Assembly (NCBI RefSeq): GCF_015207735.1
Contig: NZ_JADEWG010000003.1
Coordinates: forward strand, 62,001 to 126,000
Source: [Phormidium] sp. LEGE 05292
GTDB taxonomy: Bacteria; Cyanobacteriota; Cyanobacteriia; Cyanobacteriales; Aerosakkonemataceae
DNA length: 64,000 nucleotides
Direction: 5' to 3'
Made by a program: the position numbers and the translations under genes. Each line of letters begins with the position of its first letter. Within the stretch, counting starts at the first letter, position 1. The notes under the pieces were generated by a model. The model saw only the letters and a program-made list of their open reading frames with translations, had not been told where the DNA came from and did no database searches. Positions 44,158 to 53,643 of this stretch are shown in pieces.

Positions 44158-45089
44158 TGAGAAGATTTGCGATTAAAAAGGATACTCCAACCTTTATTTT
44201 TCATACGTTGTATTGCCCGCGATGGCTCTTTTGTTGCTAGGTAATTAGGTGGTTCCCAAGGATGAGGTGTACTTTGCTTGGTTGAGGGTTCCAGCAGTGG
44301 CTTCCAAAACCCTTTTTTGATTCTGAATATCGTATATCCCCGATCTTCTAAGAACTGGGTAACAGGAGTGGGATAAGAGTGATGTTCTTCAAATACAATA
44401 TCGCGGATTTGTTGTTGAGTAATTAAGCGATCGGCTCCTTGTAAAACTTCAAATTCATGCCCTTCAACATCAATTTTAATTAAACCTATCTGGGCTTTAT
44501 TATCAATAAATTCATCCAATGTTGTCAAAGGAACTAAATAACTTTGTAAGTCTTTTTTTTCTAGTTGTTCGTCCAAACTACCCGTCTCTGAAGCAAGGGA
44601 AGCTGTCCCTCTATTTTCTGTAAAATTGTTAGGTAATTTCAGCATTCCTTGACCAGATTTATTAGAAAGAGCGATTTGTTTAGTTATAATTTGATGCCAT
44701 CCTAACTCCTTTTGCCATGTCTGGATATTTTCTAATAGTTCTGCATATATTTCCGGTAATGGTTCAAAACTTATAACTTGGCCTTTTTTGCCTACTTTAT
44801 TAGCCAGAATACTGGTTATATAACCAATATTGGCACCCACATCAATAGTTGTCTCCCCAGGTTCAACTAATCGCCAAATTAATTCGCTGATACTTAAGTC
44901 ATAAATACCCATTATCCAGATCGATCGACCAATAACTTCATTGGGACGAATTTTAATTTCTACACCCCAAGGCAGCTTGACTGTTTCAAATTCATGACTG
45001 GGTTTATTGAGTGGATGATAAAGCCGATGATATATTTTGATTGGGTTGAAAATATATTCCGGTCTATTTAGATGATTGATTAGTTGCAT
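44154..45089 (-). CDS. FkbM-family methyltransferase
   Basis: 311 residues. TTIDVGANIGYITSILANKVGKKG (about residues 93-116) is the SAM site, ISFEPLPEIYAEL and IGLIKIDVEGHEFEVLQGADRLI follow as in FkbM proteins. A C-terminal extension with KGFWKPLLEPSTKQSTPHPWE is unusual and may be an acceptor-specific loop. It overlaps the GT4 gene by 4 bp. The spacing of 26 bp to the upstream TylF-like gene suggests one transcript. Confidence 0.9.
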   Translation of the reverse strand: MQLINHLNRPEYIFNPIKIYHRLYHPLNKPSHEFETVKLPWGVEIKIRPNEVIGRSIWIMGIYDLSISELIWRLVEPGETTIDVGANIGYITSILANKVGKKGQVISFEPLPEIYAELLENIQTWQKELGWHQIITKQIALSNKSGQGMLKLPNNFTENRGTASLASETGSLDEQLEKKDLQSYLVPLTTLDEFIDNKAQIGLIKIDVEGHEFEVLQGADRLITQQQIRDIVFEEHHSYPTPVTQFLEDRGYTIFRIKKGFWKPLLEPSTKQSTPHPWEPPNYLATKEPSRAIQRMKNKGWSILFNRKSSQ

Positions 45090-45115
45090 GGCTATAATCT
45101 AGACAGAGCTGTATT

Positions 45116-45814
45116 CTACTGTGGCTTTTGAAAGAAATAAGCTTCCCGATCAATTTGTACCAATTGTACTTTTTCATCCAGATGATTCAGAAATTCGTCA
45201 GTAGCGATTCGACAACCCTGAAAAGCTCCATAGTCATTTATGACTACATATCCACCTGGTTGAACATACTGATAAAAAGTTTCAAGAGAAAGCTTTACTG
45301 GATCGTAAAAGTCGCAGTCAATATGTAGTAAAGCAATCGGGCCTTTTTCAGCTTTTGGCAAAGTATCTTCAAACCATCCAACCACAATTTCAAAGTCTTC
45401 TTCAGGTATATTTAAGCGTTGCATAATTCTACGAGTTTGAGCTTCACTTCCAATGAATTGGCCTTGAATTGCAACTGAATACTTATCGTCAAGTTCTGAA
45501 GCAGCTGGCATTCCAGCAAAGGCATCGTAAAGCCAAAGGCGACGTGCTAATTTGCTATTTATCATTTCATACGCTAAAACTCCTGCACTACCACCACGAT
45601 AAACGCCGCACTCAACAAAGTCGCCAGGAATTCCCATTCTTTCGACGCGCTGTGCTAATTCTTTTAAGAAAAAGAGGTTGAGATTAGAAAGTAGTGTATG
45701 GGGACGCACCGTTTTGATTGGTACTGGTAAGCCCAAATACCGAATGTCTTCTAAAAATTCGACTAATGACAGGGGTAGGATACGGCGAATTATAGATAAA
45801 TTCTTAAACATCAT
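45116..45814 (-). CDS. TylF/MycF-family O-methyltransferase
   Basis: 232 residues. The macrocin O-methyltransferase (TylF) pattern is clear: GDFVECGVYRGGSAGVLAYE, LWLYDAFAGMPAASELDD, ALLHIDCDFYDPVKLSLETFY and GGYVVINDYGAFQGCRIATDEFL, with the metal-binding Asp pair. In antibiotic pathways this family methylates deoxysugar hydroxyls; here a polysaccharide sugar is likely. ATGATG at 45814 gives two possible starts. Confidence 0.92.
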   Translation of the reverse strand: MMFKNLSIIRRILPLSLVEFLEDIRYLGLPVPIKTVRPHTLLSNLNLFFLKELAQRVERMGIPGDFVECGVYRGGSAGVLAYEMINSKLARRLWLYDAFAGMPAASELDDKYSVAIQGQFIGSEAQTRRIMQRLNIPEEDFEIVVGWFEDTLPKAEKGPIALLHIDCDFYDPVKLSLETFYQYVQPGGYVVINDYGAFQGCRIATDEFLNHLDEKVQLVQIDREAYFFQKPQ

Positions 45815-45909
45815 AAGCTGTACTTTTAATAATTGAAAGAACTTGCATTTAGCTAGTAGGTTGGTCTTTTGACAGTAATTTTACACTTAATTTATGATTG
45901 TTGTCTTAA

Positions 45910-47004
45910 CTAATTTTCTTTGTTTTCCGTCAGGTATGAGGCAAAGGTTTTTGCTTGTTGTGACAAATTATGGGTTTGATACCAAGTGTAGGCGTTGTCT
46001 GCGATCGTCTGACCTAATTCCAAACTTAGTTTGCCTAGTGGACGATCTGCTAGCCAGTAATGTTTCCCTACTTCCAATCCATCCCTTGATTCCTCAGCGT
46101 AAAAAGTCCCAATTGGAATCATCTTATGGGCGCAATAAGCAGCAAAGATGGTTGATTTAGCGAGGTAATCTAGGGGATAGTCAAAAAAACCTACTATGGA
46201 ACTAGATAGGATCTTACTTACCTCTTCTGCTGCTGTTTTTCCCATTGCTACCATTGGTACTCCATTGATGTCAGATATTTTCAGTCCGATTGGTGGCCCG
46301 ATATCTATGATTTCCTCAATTGCTAATTCTTGGCAAATATTTCCTAAAGCAGTTAGAGACCTCTGATAAACCCTACGTCTAGTGCTGCTACCACCAAACA
46401 CTACTAACCTTTGGCAACGCTCTGCCAGTGATGGCGCTTGCTCTGGTTCGCCTATATTAGAAAAAACTGGCAGTATGGGAACTTGGCTTTTTTGCCCTAA
46501 ACTTAATTTGTATAGCAAGTTGGCATATATTTGTTTGCTTGTCAGACAGCGATCGCTCAGTCGAGAAAGGCGGGATGCCAAGTTTTTTTGCACAGGGGAT
46601 AACCAAAACGAACTTGCCCATATTGGCCCGGTGGCGTAAAGTTCATGGAACATGGTAACGAGAGTACGATCGCTCCTAGTATTCCGCCACTGCTGCAAGC
46701 CGTCAATTAACCAAAAAGGACAACCCCGCTTGGCATAAGCGTAGCTGACATAGTGTAGCAAAATTACAGTTGATGGGCGAGAATTATTGTTTAGTAGGGA
46801 TAGTAAGGTAGAGACAGAGCGATCGCTCACTTTGCTAACAGAAAATCCTTCAATTTCATCTTCTCCAACCCATTTTGGATTACCAACAATAAAATGTGTA
46901 TCTATAGCGAAGTCTTTACGAAGTTGTTGAGCCAAATTAAGTGCATAATCTCCTACACCATCAATAGTAGGAGGAAGACCAGAGACAATAGAAACTATTT
47001 GCAT
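45910..47004 (-). CDS. Glycosyltransferase-like protein (GT4-type, divergent)
   Basis: About 364 residues. The N-terminus MQIVSIVSGLPPTIDGVGDYALNLAQQL is the GT-B acceptor-domain start, and VMLHYVSYAYAKRGCPFWLI-like text follows. The usual E-x7-E donor motif is not evident; instead the protein has AAEEVSKILSSSIVGFFDYPLDYLAKSTIFAAYCAHKMIP. The sequence may be an altered or non-canonical glycosyltransferase. I start at the ATG 47004; a GTG at 47013 would add three residues. Confidence 0.75.
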   Translation of the reverse strand: MQIVSIVSGLPPTIDGVGDYALNLAQQLRKDFAIDTHFIVGNPKWVGEDEIEGFSVSKVSDRSVSTLLSLLNNNSRPSTVILLHYVSYAYAKRGCPFWLIDGLQQWRNTRSDRTLVTMFHELYATGPIWASSFWLSPVQKNLASRLSRLSDRCLTSKQIYANLLYKLSLGQKSQVPILPVFSNIGEPEQAPSLAERCQRLVVFGGSSTRRRVYQRSLTALGNICQELAIEEIIDIGPPIGLKISDINGVPMVAMGKTAAEEVSKILSSSIVGFFDYPLDYLAKSTIFAAYCAHKMIPIGTFYAEESRDGLEVGKHYWLADRPLGKLSLELGQTIADNAYTWYQTHNLSQQAKTFASYLTENKEN

Positions 47005-47168
47005 TGTACTCACTACTTCTCGACTCAGCAGGTTTTAGGATTAAAATTTTACTATAGTTATCTCGTCAATAGCCTGGTTATACTGATTATTTCCGTTTAT
47101 TTGCCAACAAAATTCTTGCTCAATTCAAGGTAAATAATTGGTACAATAATAATTATCATAATATCTTC

Positions 47169-48290
47169 TTAACTCCGTTTTAAATCCGAAATAGTCCACT
47201 GGTAATAGAGGTTTGACAATTTATTGATATTCTTATCCCATGTTAGCGATCGCACACGCTCCCAGCCGTTTTTCGCAATTTTTATTCGCATTTCTTCATC
47301 TTCCAACAAACGTAAAACGGCATTTTCCATAGCATCAATATCATCAAAATCGCACAATATAGCTTGCTGTTCATTGTCCAATTCTGCACCAAAACCCGTC
47401 GGCGTAGTCACAGATGCACAACTACAAGCCATCGCCTCAGCAAGCGCAATGCCAAAACCCTCATATTGTGAAGGAAAGAAAAAAACCTTTGCTTTGGCTA
47501 AACCGTTGGCTATTTCCCGATTAGAAAGACGAGGATGAACCACTATTTGGGGATGTAAATAGGTCGGAAAATAACTTAATACAGCATCCCTAGCTCCTCC
47601 TGTGCCATAGACATCAAAATACACACTTGAGTTTTTTGTCAAGACTTTGTTCATAACTGCACTTAGCTGGTTTAAACCTTTACGCGCAGTCCAGTTACCC
47701 ATAAAAGCCACTCGATTTTGCTTTTGGGTGATGAAAGGCATGGACAAATATTCTTCATCTAATCCAGGTTCAACTACAGCTGTTCGTTCGACGGGGTAAA
47801 GCCCTAAATTCAAAACCCACTTTCGATCTAATTCGCAAAGTGAGACAAAAGCATCAGCATAAGCGAAGGCCATTTGGGAAAATCGGGCATGAGTTTGTTG
47901 GGCGAACCAATTGTATAATGGATTGCGAATTGGGTTGTAAGCTTGGGAGCGATCGCGATCGATTAACTCTAATCCATTAGTGTGAGCAACCAGCAAAGGT
48001 CGTTTTGGCAACTTCGATAATTGCCAAGTCGCCAACCAAAATTCATCTCCATAAAACTCAATCACATCATATTGAGTCATTCGCAGTTTTTCTCTAACTA
48101 AATTCCAAGCACCCCAAGCTTGACGAAATTTTTTAGCTCTACCTATACCATGCCAAGTTTCGTAATCCTTGGGTTCAGCTACATCAACTGAATGTCCCAG
48201 GTTTTGTAATCCTTGGGAGTACATTAACACAGTTTTTCCCGAACCAGATTTGGGATCTAATGGGCAGTTTGTAAGAGAGAAAATTTGCAT
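47169..48290 (-). CDS. Glycosyltransferase family 4
   Basis: 373 residues. QIFSLTNCPLDPKSGSGKTVLMYSQ at the N-terminus, VAFMGNWTARKGLNQLSAVM and AKVFFFPSQYEGFGIALAEAMACSCASV in the donor domain, the E-x7-E acid pair being in EGFGIALAE. Part of this gene (47839-47905 and 47984-48036) is repeated, degraded, beside the GT9 gene at 49497-49614. Confidence 0.92.
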   Translation of the reverse strand: MQIFSLTNCPLDPKSGSGKTVLMYSQGLQNLGHSVDVAEPKDYETWHGIGRAKKFRQAWGAWNLVREKLRMTQYDVIEFYGDEFWLATWQLSKLPKRPLLVAHTNGLELIDRDRSQAYNPIRNPLYNWFAQQTHARFSQMAFAYADAFVSLCELDRKWVLNLGLYPVERTAVVEPGLDEEYLSMPFITQKQNRVAFMGNWTARKGLNQLSAVMNKVLTKNSSVYFDVYGTGGARDAVLSYFPTYLHPQIVVHPRLSNREIANGLAKAKVFFFPSQYEGFGIALAEAMACSCASVTTPTGFGAELDNEQQAILCDFDDIDAMENAVLRLLEDEEMRIKIAKNGWERVRSLTWDKNINKLSNLYYQWTISDLKRS

Positions 48291-48385
48291 TATTTTATGC
48301 TTAGTTTATATATCTTCATCAATTAACGTGAGTTCGGGATAAAAAGTATTTTAATATTGAGACTTTCTCCGGTATTTCGACAATA

Positions 48386-49483
48386 TTAAATTTCTAATAG
48401 CCTACCAATAAATTTTCTCACCTCTTGTGGAGTATAAACTTCTTGGCGATCGCTTTCTTTCCCCAATATCTGGCATATTCCTGGATAACCCCACTGTGCT
48501 GCGTGCTGTTTCGTTGAGGTAAAACAGTCTCCCAGCAAAACAACCGTAGGAATCGAGAAAGCAGCAGCAGCGTGCATCAACATACTAGAGTTAGAGATTA
48601 CCAAATCGGCAGCAGCAACTAAAGCAAAGCTTTCTCTTAGCGTCAGATCTCCAGCCAGACTTTTAACTGATGGAGAAAGAGCCGCTAATTGTTTGCCAGC
48701 CTCACGATCTTGTTTGCCTCCAATAATAATAACTTCTAGGTTGCTGATTTCCCTCAACATTTTCACCAAATCTGCGTAATTTTCCAACGGCCAGCACTTT
48801 TCGGCAAACCCCCCTCCAGGGCCAATAACTATACGTTTCTCAGTAAGCCGAATTTTTATCGACCACCGACGCTGACCTGCTTCTAGTTCACTCGCACTCA
48901 GAAATATCTGTGGTCTGCATTCTGGCAGTTCAGTCGCCCCTAAAAGTTCGGCAAAACGAAGAGCCGATCGGCCTACCTGTTCGTATGCGTTATACTCAAC
49001 ATATTTTTCTACTGCTGTATGTCCTCCTGCATATCCCTTCACACCCAAGCGATGTGGAATACCCGCCCGTATCATCAACAACGAACCAAAATAACTTCCT
49101 AAAACATCAATCCCTATATCAAAGTGCCTTTTTGCTAATTCCTGACTTTCGGGAGAAAAAGCAATGTAATTGAGCGCATTCCACAGACTTTGATTGGCAA
49201 TAAAATTATTGTGCCAAGGTGCGTTAACTGGCAGTATCTCTGAAATATATGGATTTAGTTTAAGAATTTCGACATTCCAATTACCCATCCCTACAACAAT
49301 ATGAGCATCAGGAAATCGCTGCCTCAGTGACTCGAAAAGTGGCGTGATAATTAAAAGATCACCGATATCGTTATTTCTTAATACAAAAATCGATTTTGGT
49401 ATTTCAGGAATTTTTTTTGATCGACTTATAGACTTGGCTGTTAACAAAAATACTCTGTCGATCACGCTTCTTTTCCAAGACAT
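48386..49483 (-). CDS. Glycosyltransferase family 9 (heptosyltransferase-like)
   Basis: About 365 residues. FVLRNNDIGDLLIITPLFESLRQRFPDA, GRSALRFAELLG, VIGPGGGFAEKCWPLENYADLVK, VIIIGGKQDREAGKQL and ISNSSMLMHAAAAFSIPTVVLLG match the ADP-heptose transferase family. I choose the ATG at 49483 (MSWKRSV), preceded by AGGGG; the frame can be opened up to 49531, but those extra codons belong to a decayed GT4 fragment. It likely adds a sugar in the same polymer or a lipid-A-core-like part. Confidence 0.92.
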   Translation of the reverse strand: MSWKRSVIDRVFLLTAKSISRSKKIPEIPKSIFVLRNNDIGDLLIITPLFESLRQRFPDAHIVVGMGNWNVEILKLNPYISEILPVNAPWHNNFIANQSLWNALNYIAFSPESQELAKRHFDIGIDVLGSYFGSLLMIRAGIPHRLGVKGYAGGHTAVEKYVEYNAYEQVGRSALRFAELLGATELPECRPQIFLSASELEAGQRRWSIKIRLTEKRIVIGPGGGFAEKCWPLENYADLVKMLREISNLEVIIIGGKQDREAGKQLAALSPSVKSLAGDLTLRESFALVAAADLVISNSSMLMHAAAAFSIPTVVLLGDCFTSTKQHAAQWGYPGICQILGKESDRQEVYTPQEVRKFIGRLLEI

Positions 49484-49496
49484 AGAAACCCCTAAG

Positions 49497-49614
49497 AGTG
49501 AGACAAAAGCATCAACATAAGCGAAAGGCATTTGGTAAAATTGAGCGTGAGTTTGCTAGACGAGCAACCAACAAAGATAGTTTTAACAACTTTGATAACT
49601 GCTAAGTGGTCAAC
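49497..49614 (-). pseudogene. Remnant of a second copy of the GT4 gene at 47169-48290
   Basis: 49497-49563 matches 47839-47905 (by eye about 57 of 67 bases) and 49562-49614 matches 47984-48036 (about 43 of 53), both in the same orientation. The 78 bp between the two source segments are missing, and the reading frame is broken by stops and shifts. It ends two bases from the stop of the next gene (49617). This is a scar of a lost or replaced paralogous glycosyltransferase. Confidence 0.75.
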
Positions 49615-49616
49615 TA

Positions 49617-50804
49617 TTAGGAATTTAGTAAACTCCATAGATGTTCTGCACTCTTCTTCCAAGAATATCTTTGGCAAATATTTTGGCATTTCGCCCCGCA
49701 ATTCTTTGCTTCTTCCGGCTTCTGCCAAAAATATAAAATCTGCTCAACCCATGCTTCTTCATCTTCAGAGTCAATCCGAAAATCAGAATATGTTTGAATT
49801 TCGCGCATACTTGAGTTGTCACCACACAGACACAATCTTTTTGCCGCAGCCGCCTCTAATATCGGTAGCCCAAAGCCTTCACTCCTGCTTGGATACACAG
49901 AAAATTCAGCCAATCGATGCAGAGATGCTAAATCTTGATAGCTCAGGCTAGGCAAAGCAATAATTGCTGCTCTGACTGCGGCATTATTCATAGCTGCTTT
50001 AATAGCATAATCGTTTTGAATCAAGCTTTCTGTCAAGCCAACAAATGCACAACGAAAAGATGGATCGGCTTCGTATACTTTACCGCAAACTCGCAAAAGC
50101 ATAGGAATATTTTTTCTCAACGCAAATCCACCCACATATAAAATAAAACCACTAGGCAAATTAAAGTCAGCCTGAACTTTTTGGTTATGGCTTTCGTCGT
50201 ACTGTTCCTCAACCCAACTAGGTGTTGCTAATGGTATTAATGACATTTTTTCCAATGGCACACCTAATTCTTCATGTACATGATTTTTCACAAATTCCGA
50301 GTAAACTACTAACCGATCAGCTCTAGATACTAACCACTCTTCCCAATTACGAAACATTGGGCGAATCGGTAGTTTTCCCCGTAAATTCCACCAAGGTTGG
50401 TTAGGATCTCTAGCACTACTTTCAGGAATAATTTTATAAACTAAGTCTGGAACAAGTACTACATTCTGACGAAGATTTCCATAGTTGTAAAGATAGGGAA
50501 TAAAGTGTCTATAGTTAGAGCCAAAAGTCTTTAGCTTTGCCGCTACTGCATTTCCCCAAGCTAAACGTCCCAAGTAGTCAGGCGATCGATTTTTAAACTC
50601 AATGAAAATCCACTGAACATCCAAATTCTCAAGTTCAAATATCCCTGGATGAAATGACTTTTCCACAAAAACAGCTATTGACTGAGCATATCCAAGCTCT
50701 TGAAATCCTCGTAAAAGTTCAGCAGTTACAAGCCCTAACCCAGTTGCTGGATAACTCAGACGGTATCCGTCAATAGTTACATTAATTTTAGTTTCTTTAG
50801 TCAT
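49617..50804 (-). CDS. Glycosyltransferase family 4
   Basis: 395 residues. TIDGYRLSYPATGLGLVTAELLRGF at the N-terminus, SLIPLATPSWVEEQYDE, FILYVGGFALRKNIPMLLRVCG and AEFSVYPSRSEGFGLPILEAAAAKRL in the donor domain; EGFGLPILE is the acid motif. The ATG at 50804 is preceded by an AT-rich leader. It is followed directly by the GT4 remnant. Confidence 0.92.
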   Translation of the reverse strand: MTKETKINVTIDGYRLSYPATGLGLVTAELLRGFQELGYAQSIAVFVEKSFHPGIFELENLDVQWIFIEFKNRSPDYLGRLAWGNAVAAKLKTFGSNYRHFIPYLYNYGNLRQNVVLVPDLVYKIIPESSARDPNQPWWNLRGKLPIRPMFRNWEEWLVSRADRLVVYSEFVKNHVHEELGVPLEKMSLIPLATPSWVEEQYDESHNQKVQADFNLPSGFILYVGGFALRKNIPMLLRVCGKVYEADPSFRCAFVGLTESLIQNDYAIKAAMNNAAVRAAIIALPSLSYQDLASLHRLAEFSVYPSRSEGFGLPILEAAAAKRLCLCGDNSSMREIQTYSDFRIDSEDEEAWVEQILYFWQKPEEAKNCGAKCQNICQRYSWKKSAEHLWSLLNS

Positions 50805-50888
50805 ATTTAATTCTAATTATTTTTGAGATTATGCCATTTAATTTCATTAATTTCAGCAATTATACATGATTAATTATGTGGTTGATTT

Positions 50889-51617
50889 TCAATATTTTAT
50901 CCTGTGTAAAATTTCTCGCATAAACCACCACTTCACAAGCCTTAATACTAGTATAATTCGTTTGAAACTGAAAAAAACAGCGTCTTGGTAATTTACATAC
51001 CAATCGTTGACACCAGTACGGTGTACTCTTACATAACCGTGCAGTTTAAGATAATTTCTAACACAAACATCTTTTCCTTGAGAATTATCTTCTACAAGTA
51101 TGATTCTCGGTTTAAAATGTTCAATAGAAAATCCTTTTAACACTTCTAACTCTGCACCCTCTACATCAATAGAAAGAAGCTCAAATCCAACAGGAGAATT
51201 ATTTTGATTGAGAATATCATCTAATATAGTAGCTGGTACAGATATCTTTTCAACCTTTCCTCCATACTGATTAATCATCGAAATAAAATTTCCATCGGTT
51301 ACTGTAGTTGATAAACCATCTAGACCCCGAGGGCCACCTACTACCCTATAAAAGTCTATTGTTCCTATTTTTTCTGAAGCTACAACAGCATAATTCATAA
51401 CAATGCTATTAGGTCTAGATTGCAGACAGCAAGGGATTAAATCTGGGTTAGCTTCTACCAATAAACCTTTCCAGCCTTGTTGTTCCAGTAAAAACGTATT
51501 GCTATTTGTTATGCCGTCGTTTGCACCAATTTCTACATAATACGCCAATTTTTTAAAGTTAAAAAATTTTAAAATCTCTAGATCTTCGCCAAATTGTGAA
51601 TAACTTTGTTTGTCCAT
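50889..51617 (-). CDS. FkbM-family methyltransferase
   Basis: 242 residues. SQFGEDLEILKFFNFKKLAYYVEIGANDGITNSNTFLLEQ holds the SAM site, followed by LLVEANPDLIP and LLSIDVEGAELEVLKGFSIEHF, the FkbM hallmark. The C-terminal 25 residues are hydrophobic and basic (IILVLRLVKWWFMREILHR), suggesting membrane contact, different from the other two FkbM genes in the locus. Confidence 0.9.
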   Translation of the reverse strand: MDKQSYSQFGEDLEILKFFNFKKLAYYVEIGANDGITNSNTFLLEQQGWKGLLVEANPDLIPCCLQSRPNSIVMNYAVVASEKIGTIDFYRVVGGPRGLDGLSTTVTDGNFISMINQYGGKVEKISVPATILDDILNQNNSPVGFELLSIDVEGAELEVLKGFSIEHFKPRIILVEDNSQGKDVCVRNYLKLHGYVRVHRTGVNDWYVNYQDAVFFSFKRIILVLRLVKWWFMREILHRIKY

Positions 51618-51673
51618 ATTTTGATTTAAGGTTCCACTATACTTGAGACTCTGAAAACTATAATAATTTGTAT

Positions 51674-52591
51674 TTATGTAAAAGCTATAGCTTTGAATAT
51701 AAATCTTTTCATTGATTTCACCAAAGACTTGAAATAGTCCAATGTTGGATATTGACCTGTTATACTAGCTTTTAATATCCTTTTAATAGCTGCTTTGTAA
51801 AACCTAATAGCAAACCTTAATTTATTTTCATTTGTAAACCTACAAAGTTCATTCAAGTGTTCACTAAAAATATACACTACTTCATCTTGCATTCTTTCTG
51901 TCCTCGTGCCTTCATTTGTTAGCATGGTGCTGTGTCTCCTGTAAATAAATAGCTTCTTCCTTAGATAACATACCTTACAACCAGCCAAAAGATAACGCAA
52001 ATAAAAATCTCCATCACACGCAAAGGCATATTGAGGATTAAATCCACCTATTTTTAATAATAAATCTCTCCTAATTAAGCTAGTTATTGTACAAGGAAAA
52101 GCGTACTTTTGGATTATTTCAGAAACTATTTTTTCTGATTCAAGCAAGGTTCTTTCATCTTTAATTGCAAAGTCTCTCCACCAATTACCCACATTGGAAA
52201 TTTCTCCATTTTCGTCTATTTCATAATAGTCAGGAAATACCAAATCTACCTGTTCTTCAACCACTACTTGATACATTAATTCAAAATAACGTTCATCTAT
52301 TAAATCATCGTGACAAAGAATACATATAAAATCACCCCTGGCGATGTTAGTTAGAGCTACTAAATTCTTGGTAAAGCCAATATTTGATTCATGATGAATT
52401 ATTTTTATATTTGGTCTATCTTTGGCAAATTGTTTTGCTATTTGTAATGTATTATCTATTGAAGCGTTGTCTCCAATAATTATTTCTTGAGGCTGTAAAG
52501 TTTGCTTTGCCAGTGAATTTAGTGAGTCTTTAAGGAATTTTTCTCCGTTATATACTGGCATAATTACACTTATATTGCTCTGGGTTTCCAC
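51674..52591 (-). CDS. Glycosyltransferase family 2
   Basis: 305 residues, GT-A fold. NISVIMPVYNGEKFLKDSLNSLAKQTLQPQEIIIGDNAS is the nucleotide-binding start; ILCHDDLIDERYFELM carries the DxD-like acidic site; GGFNPQYAFACDGDFYLRYLLAG is the later conserved part. The start codon is GTG at 52591, with AGGAG nine bases ahead. Upstream and downstream neighbours are spaced by 50-100 bp. Confidence 0.92.
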   Translation of the reverse strand: METQSNISVIMPVYNGEKFLKDSLNSLAKQTLQPQEIIIGDNASIDNTLQIAKQFAKDRPNIKIIHHESNIGFTKNLVALTNIARGDFICILCHDDLIDERYFELMYQVVVEEQVDLVFPDYYEIDENGEISNVGNWWRDFAIKDERTLLESEKIVSEIIQKYAFPCTITSLIRRDLLLKIGGFNPQYAFACDGDFYLRYLLAGCKVCYLRKKLFIYRRHSTMLTNEGTRTERMQDEVVYIFSEHLNELCRFTNENKLRFAIRFYKAAIKRILKASITGQYPTLDYFKSLVKSMKRFIFKAIAFT

Positions 52592-52688
52592 TTGCTTAAC
52601 TCCTCTAATAAAAATTTATATTTTATTAAAAATTTATAACAATCTTACTTAATTTTTAACTTTCTCTTTATGATTAAAACTTTGAAAC

Positions 52689-53588
52689 CTACTTAAATTT
52701 TTGATATAAGTAGTATTGTTTAGCTGCACGCAAAGACCGTCCTAGCAACCTGAGTATAGAAATGATTTCTAAGCGTGCTTTGATTTTATATCCTAGCATT
52801 GTATCCTGAAAAATAGTTCGCCGTAATAAATACAAGATTGACCAGATTAAATTATTAATTGAAAGCTCCAGCCACAAAGCATGAACAAACAAAACATACA
52901 TTGTACATTCTAATAAATCTTTGAGTTGTTGTACGTCATAGTATCTATTTTCTGATAGTGCATAATGCCAAACAAACGTAGCATCTGAAAAGGAAATCCT
53001 CCAGCCATATTTACGAAGAACTTTACCCCAAAGATACCACAAAGGGCCAAAAGTGTAAGTTTCGTCATAACGCAAACCTTGGTCAAATATCTGCCTGGGA
53101 TAAACAGAAGAACCATCAGCAATCGCCGCACAGTTTGAAGGATCTTTGGGAGTGCAACCACAGCCACTTCGATGCAACTCTGGAGGACAAAGTAAAGGAG
53201 CATTAGGTTCATCATAGTTGCGTTCTGGGAAAATCCACACTCTTTGAGGGTCACTTTCTACAACTTCTAAAATCTTTTCTATATAATCCTGCGGATGGGT
53301 GTGATCGTCGTCTCCTGAGAGAATATGAGTACCTCGACAAGTTAAACTAGCATGATTGCGATTTGCATATAGTCCCCGGCGTGGCCCTCTGGTATAGACG
53401 CAACTAAATTGTTTAGCTAAGTCTTCTATTTTTGGTGCATAGTTTTCATCGGAATCATCTGATACAACTATTTCAAATGGAGCGACACTTTGAGAGCGCC
53501 AACTTTTCAAACAACGTTCTAAACTCTCTGGTCTATTCCTAGTCACCAAGGCAACACTTAATCTAATTTGCTTTGATGGCAGTTGCAT
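52689..53588 (-). CDS. Glycosyltransferase family 2
   Basis: About 299 residues. RLSVALVTRNRPESLERCLKSWRSQSVAPFEIVVSDDSD is the GT2 start; ILSGDDDHTHPQDYIEKILE is the acidic metal site; a His/Cys-rich HRSGCGCTPKDPSNC stretch in the middle is unusual. The C-terminus has a hydrophobic helix (NNLIWSILYLL). I choose the ATG at 53588, but the AGGAGG is 14 bases away, so a TTG at 53600 remains possible. It begins the polysaccharide locus in transcription sense. Confidence 0.9.
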   Translation of the reverse strand: MQLPSKQIRLSVALVTRNRPESLERCLKSWRSQSVAPFEIVVSDDSDENYAPKIEDLAKQFSCVYTRGPRRGLYANRNHASLTCRGTHILSGDDDHTHPQDYIEKILEVVESDPQRVWIFPERNYDEPNAPLLCPPELHRSGCGCTPKDPSNCAAIADGSSVYPRQIFDQGLRYDETYTFGPLWYLWGKVLRKYGWRISFSDATFVWHYALSENRYYDVQQLKDLLECTMYVLFVHALWLELSINNLIWSILYLLRRTIFQDTMLGYKIKARLEIISILRLLGRSLRAAKQYYLYQKFK

Positions 53589-53643
53589 AAAATTTCCCAA
53601 AACCTCCTGATTTTACTTATACACTTGGTTTTATGTCAATTGT

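Noticed and set aside
49492-49728. 78-codon minus-strand frame across the GT4 scar
   Set aside because: It joins a shifted frame of the 49617 GT4 gene to the pseudogene remnant; not a gene of its own.
52910-53254. 114-codon frame within the GT2 gene
   Set aside because: Shadow of the well-supported GT2 gene in another frame.
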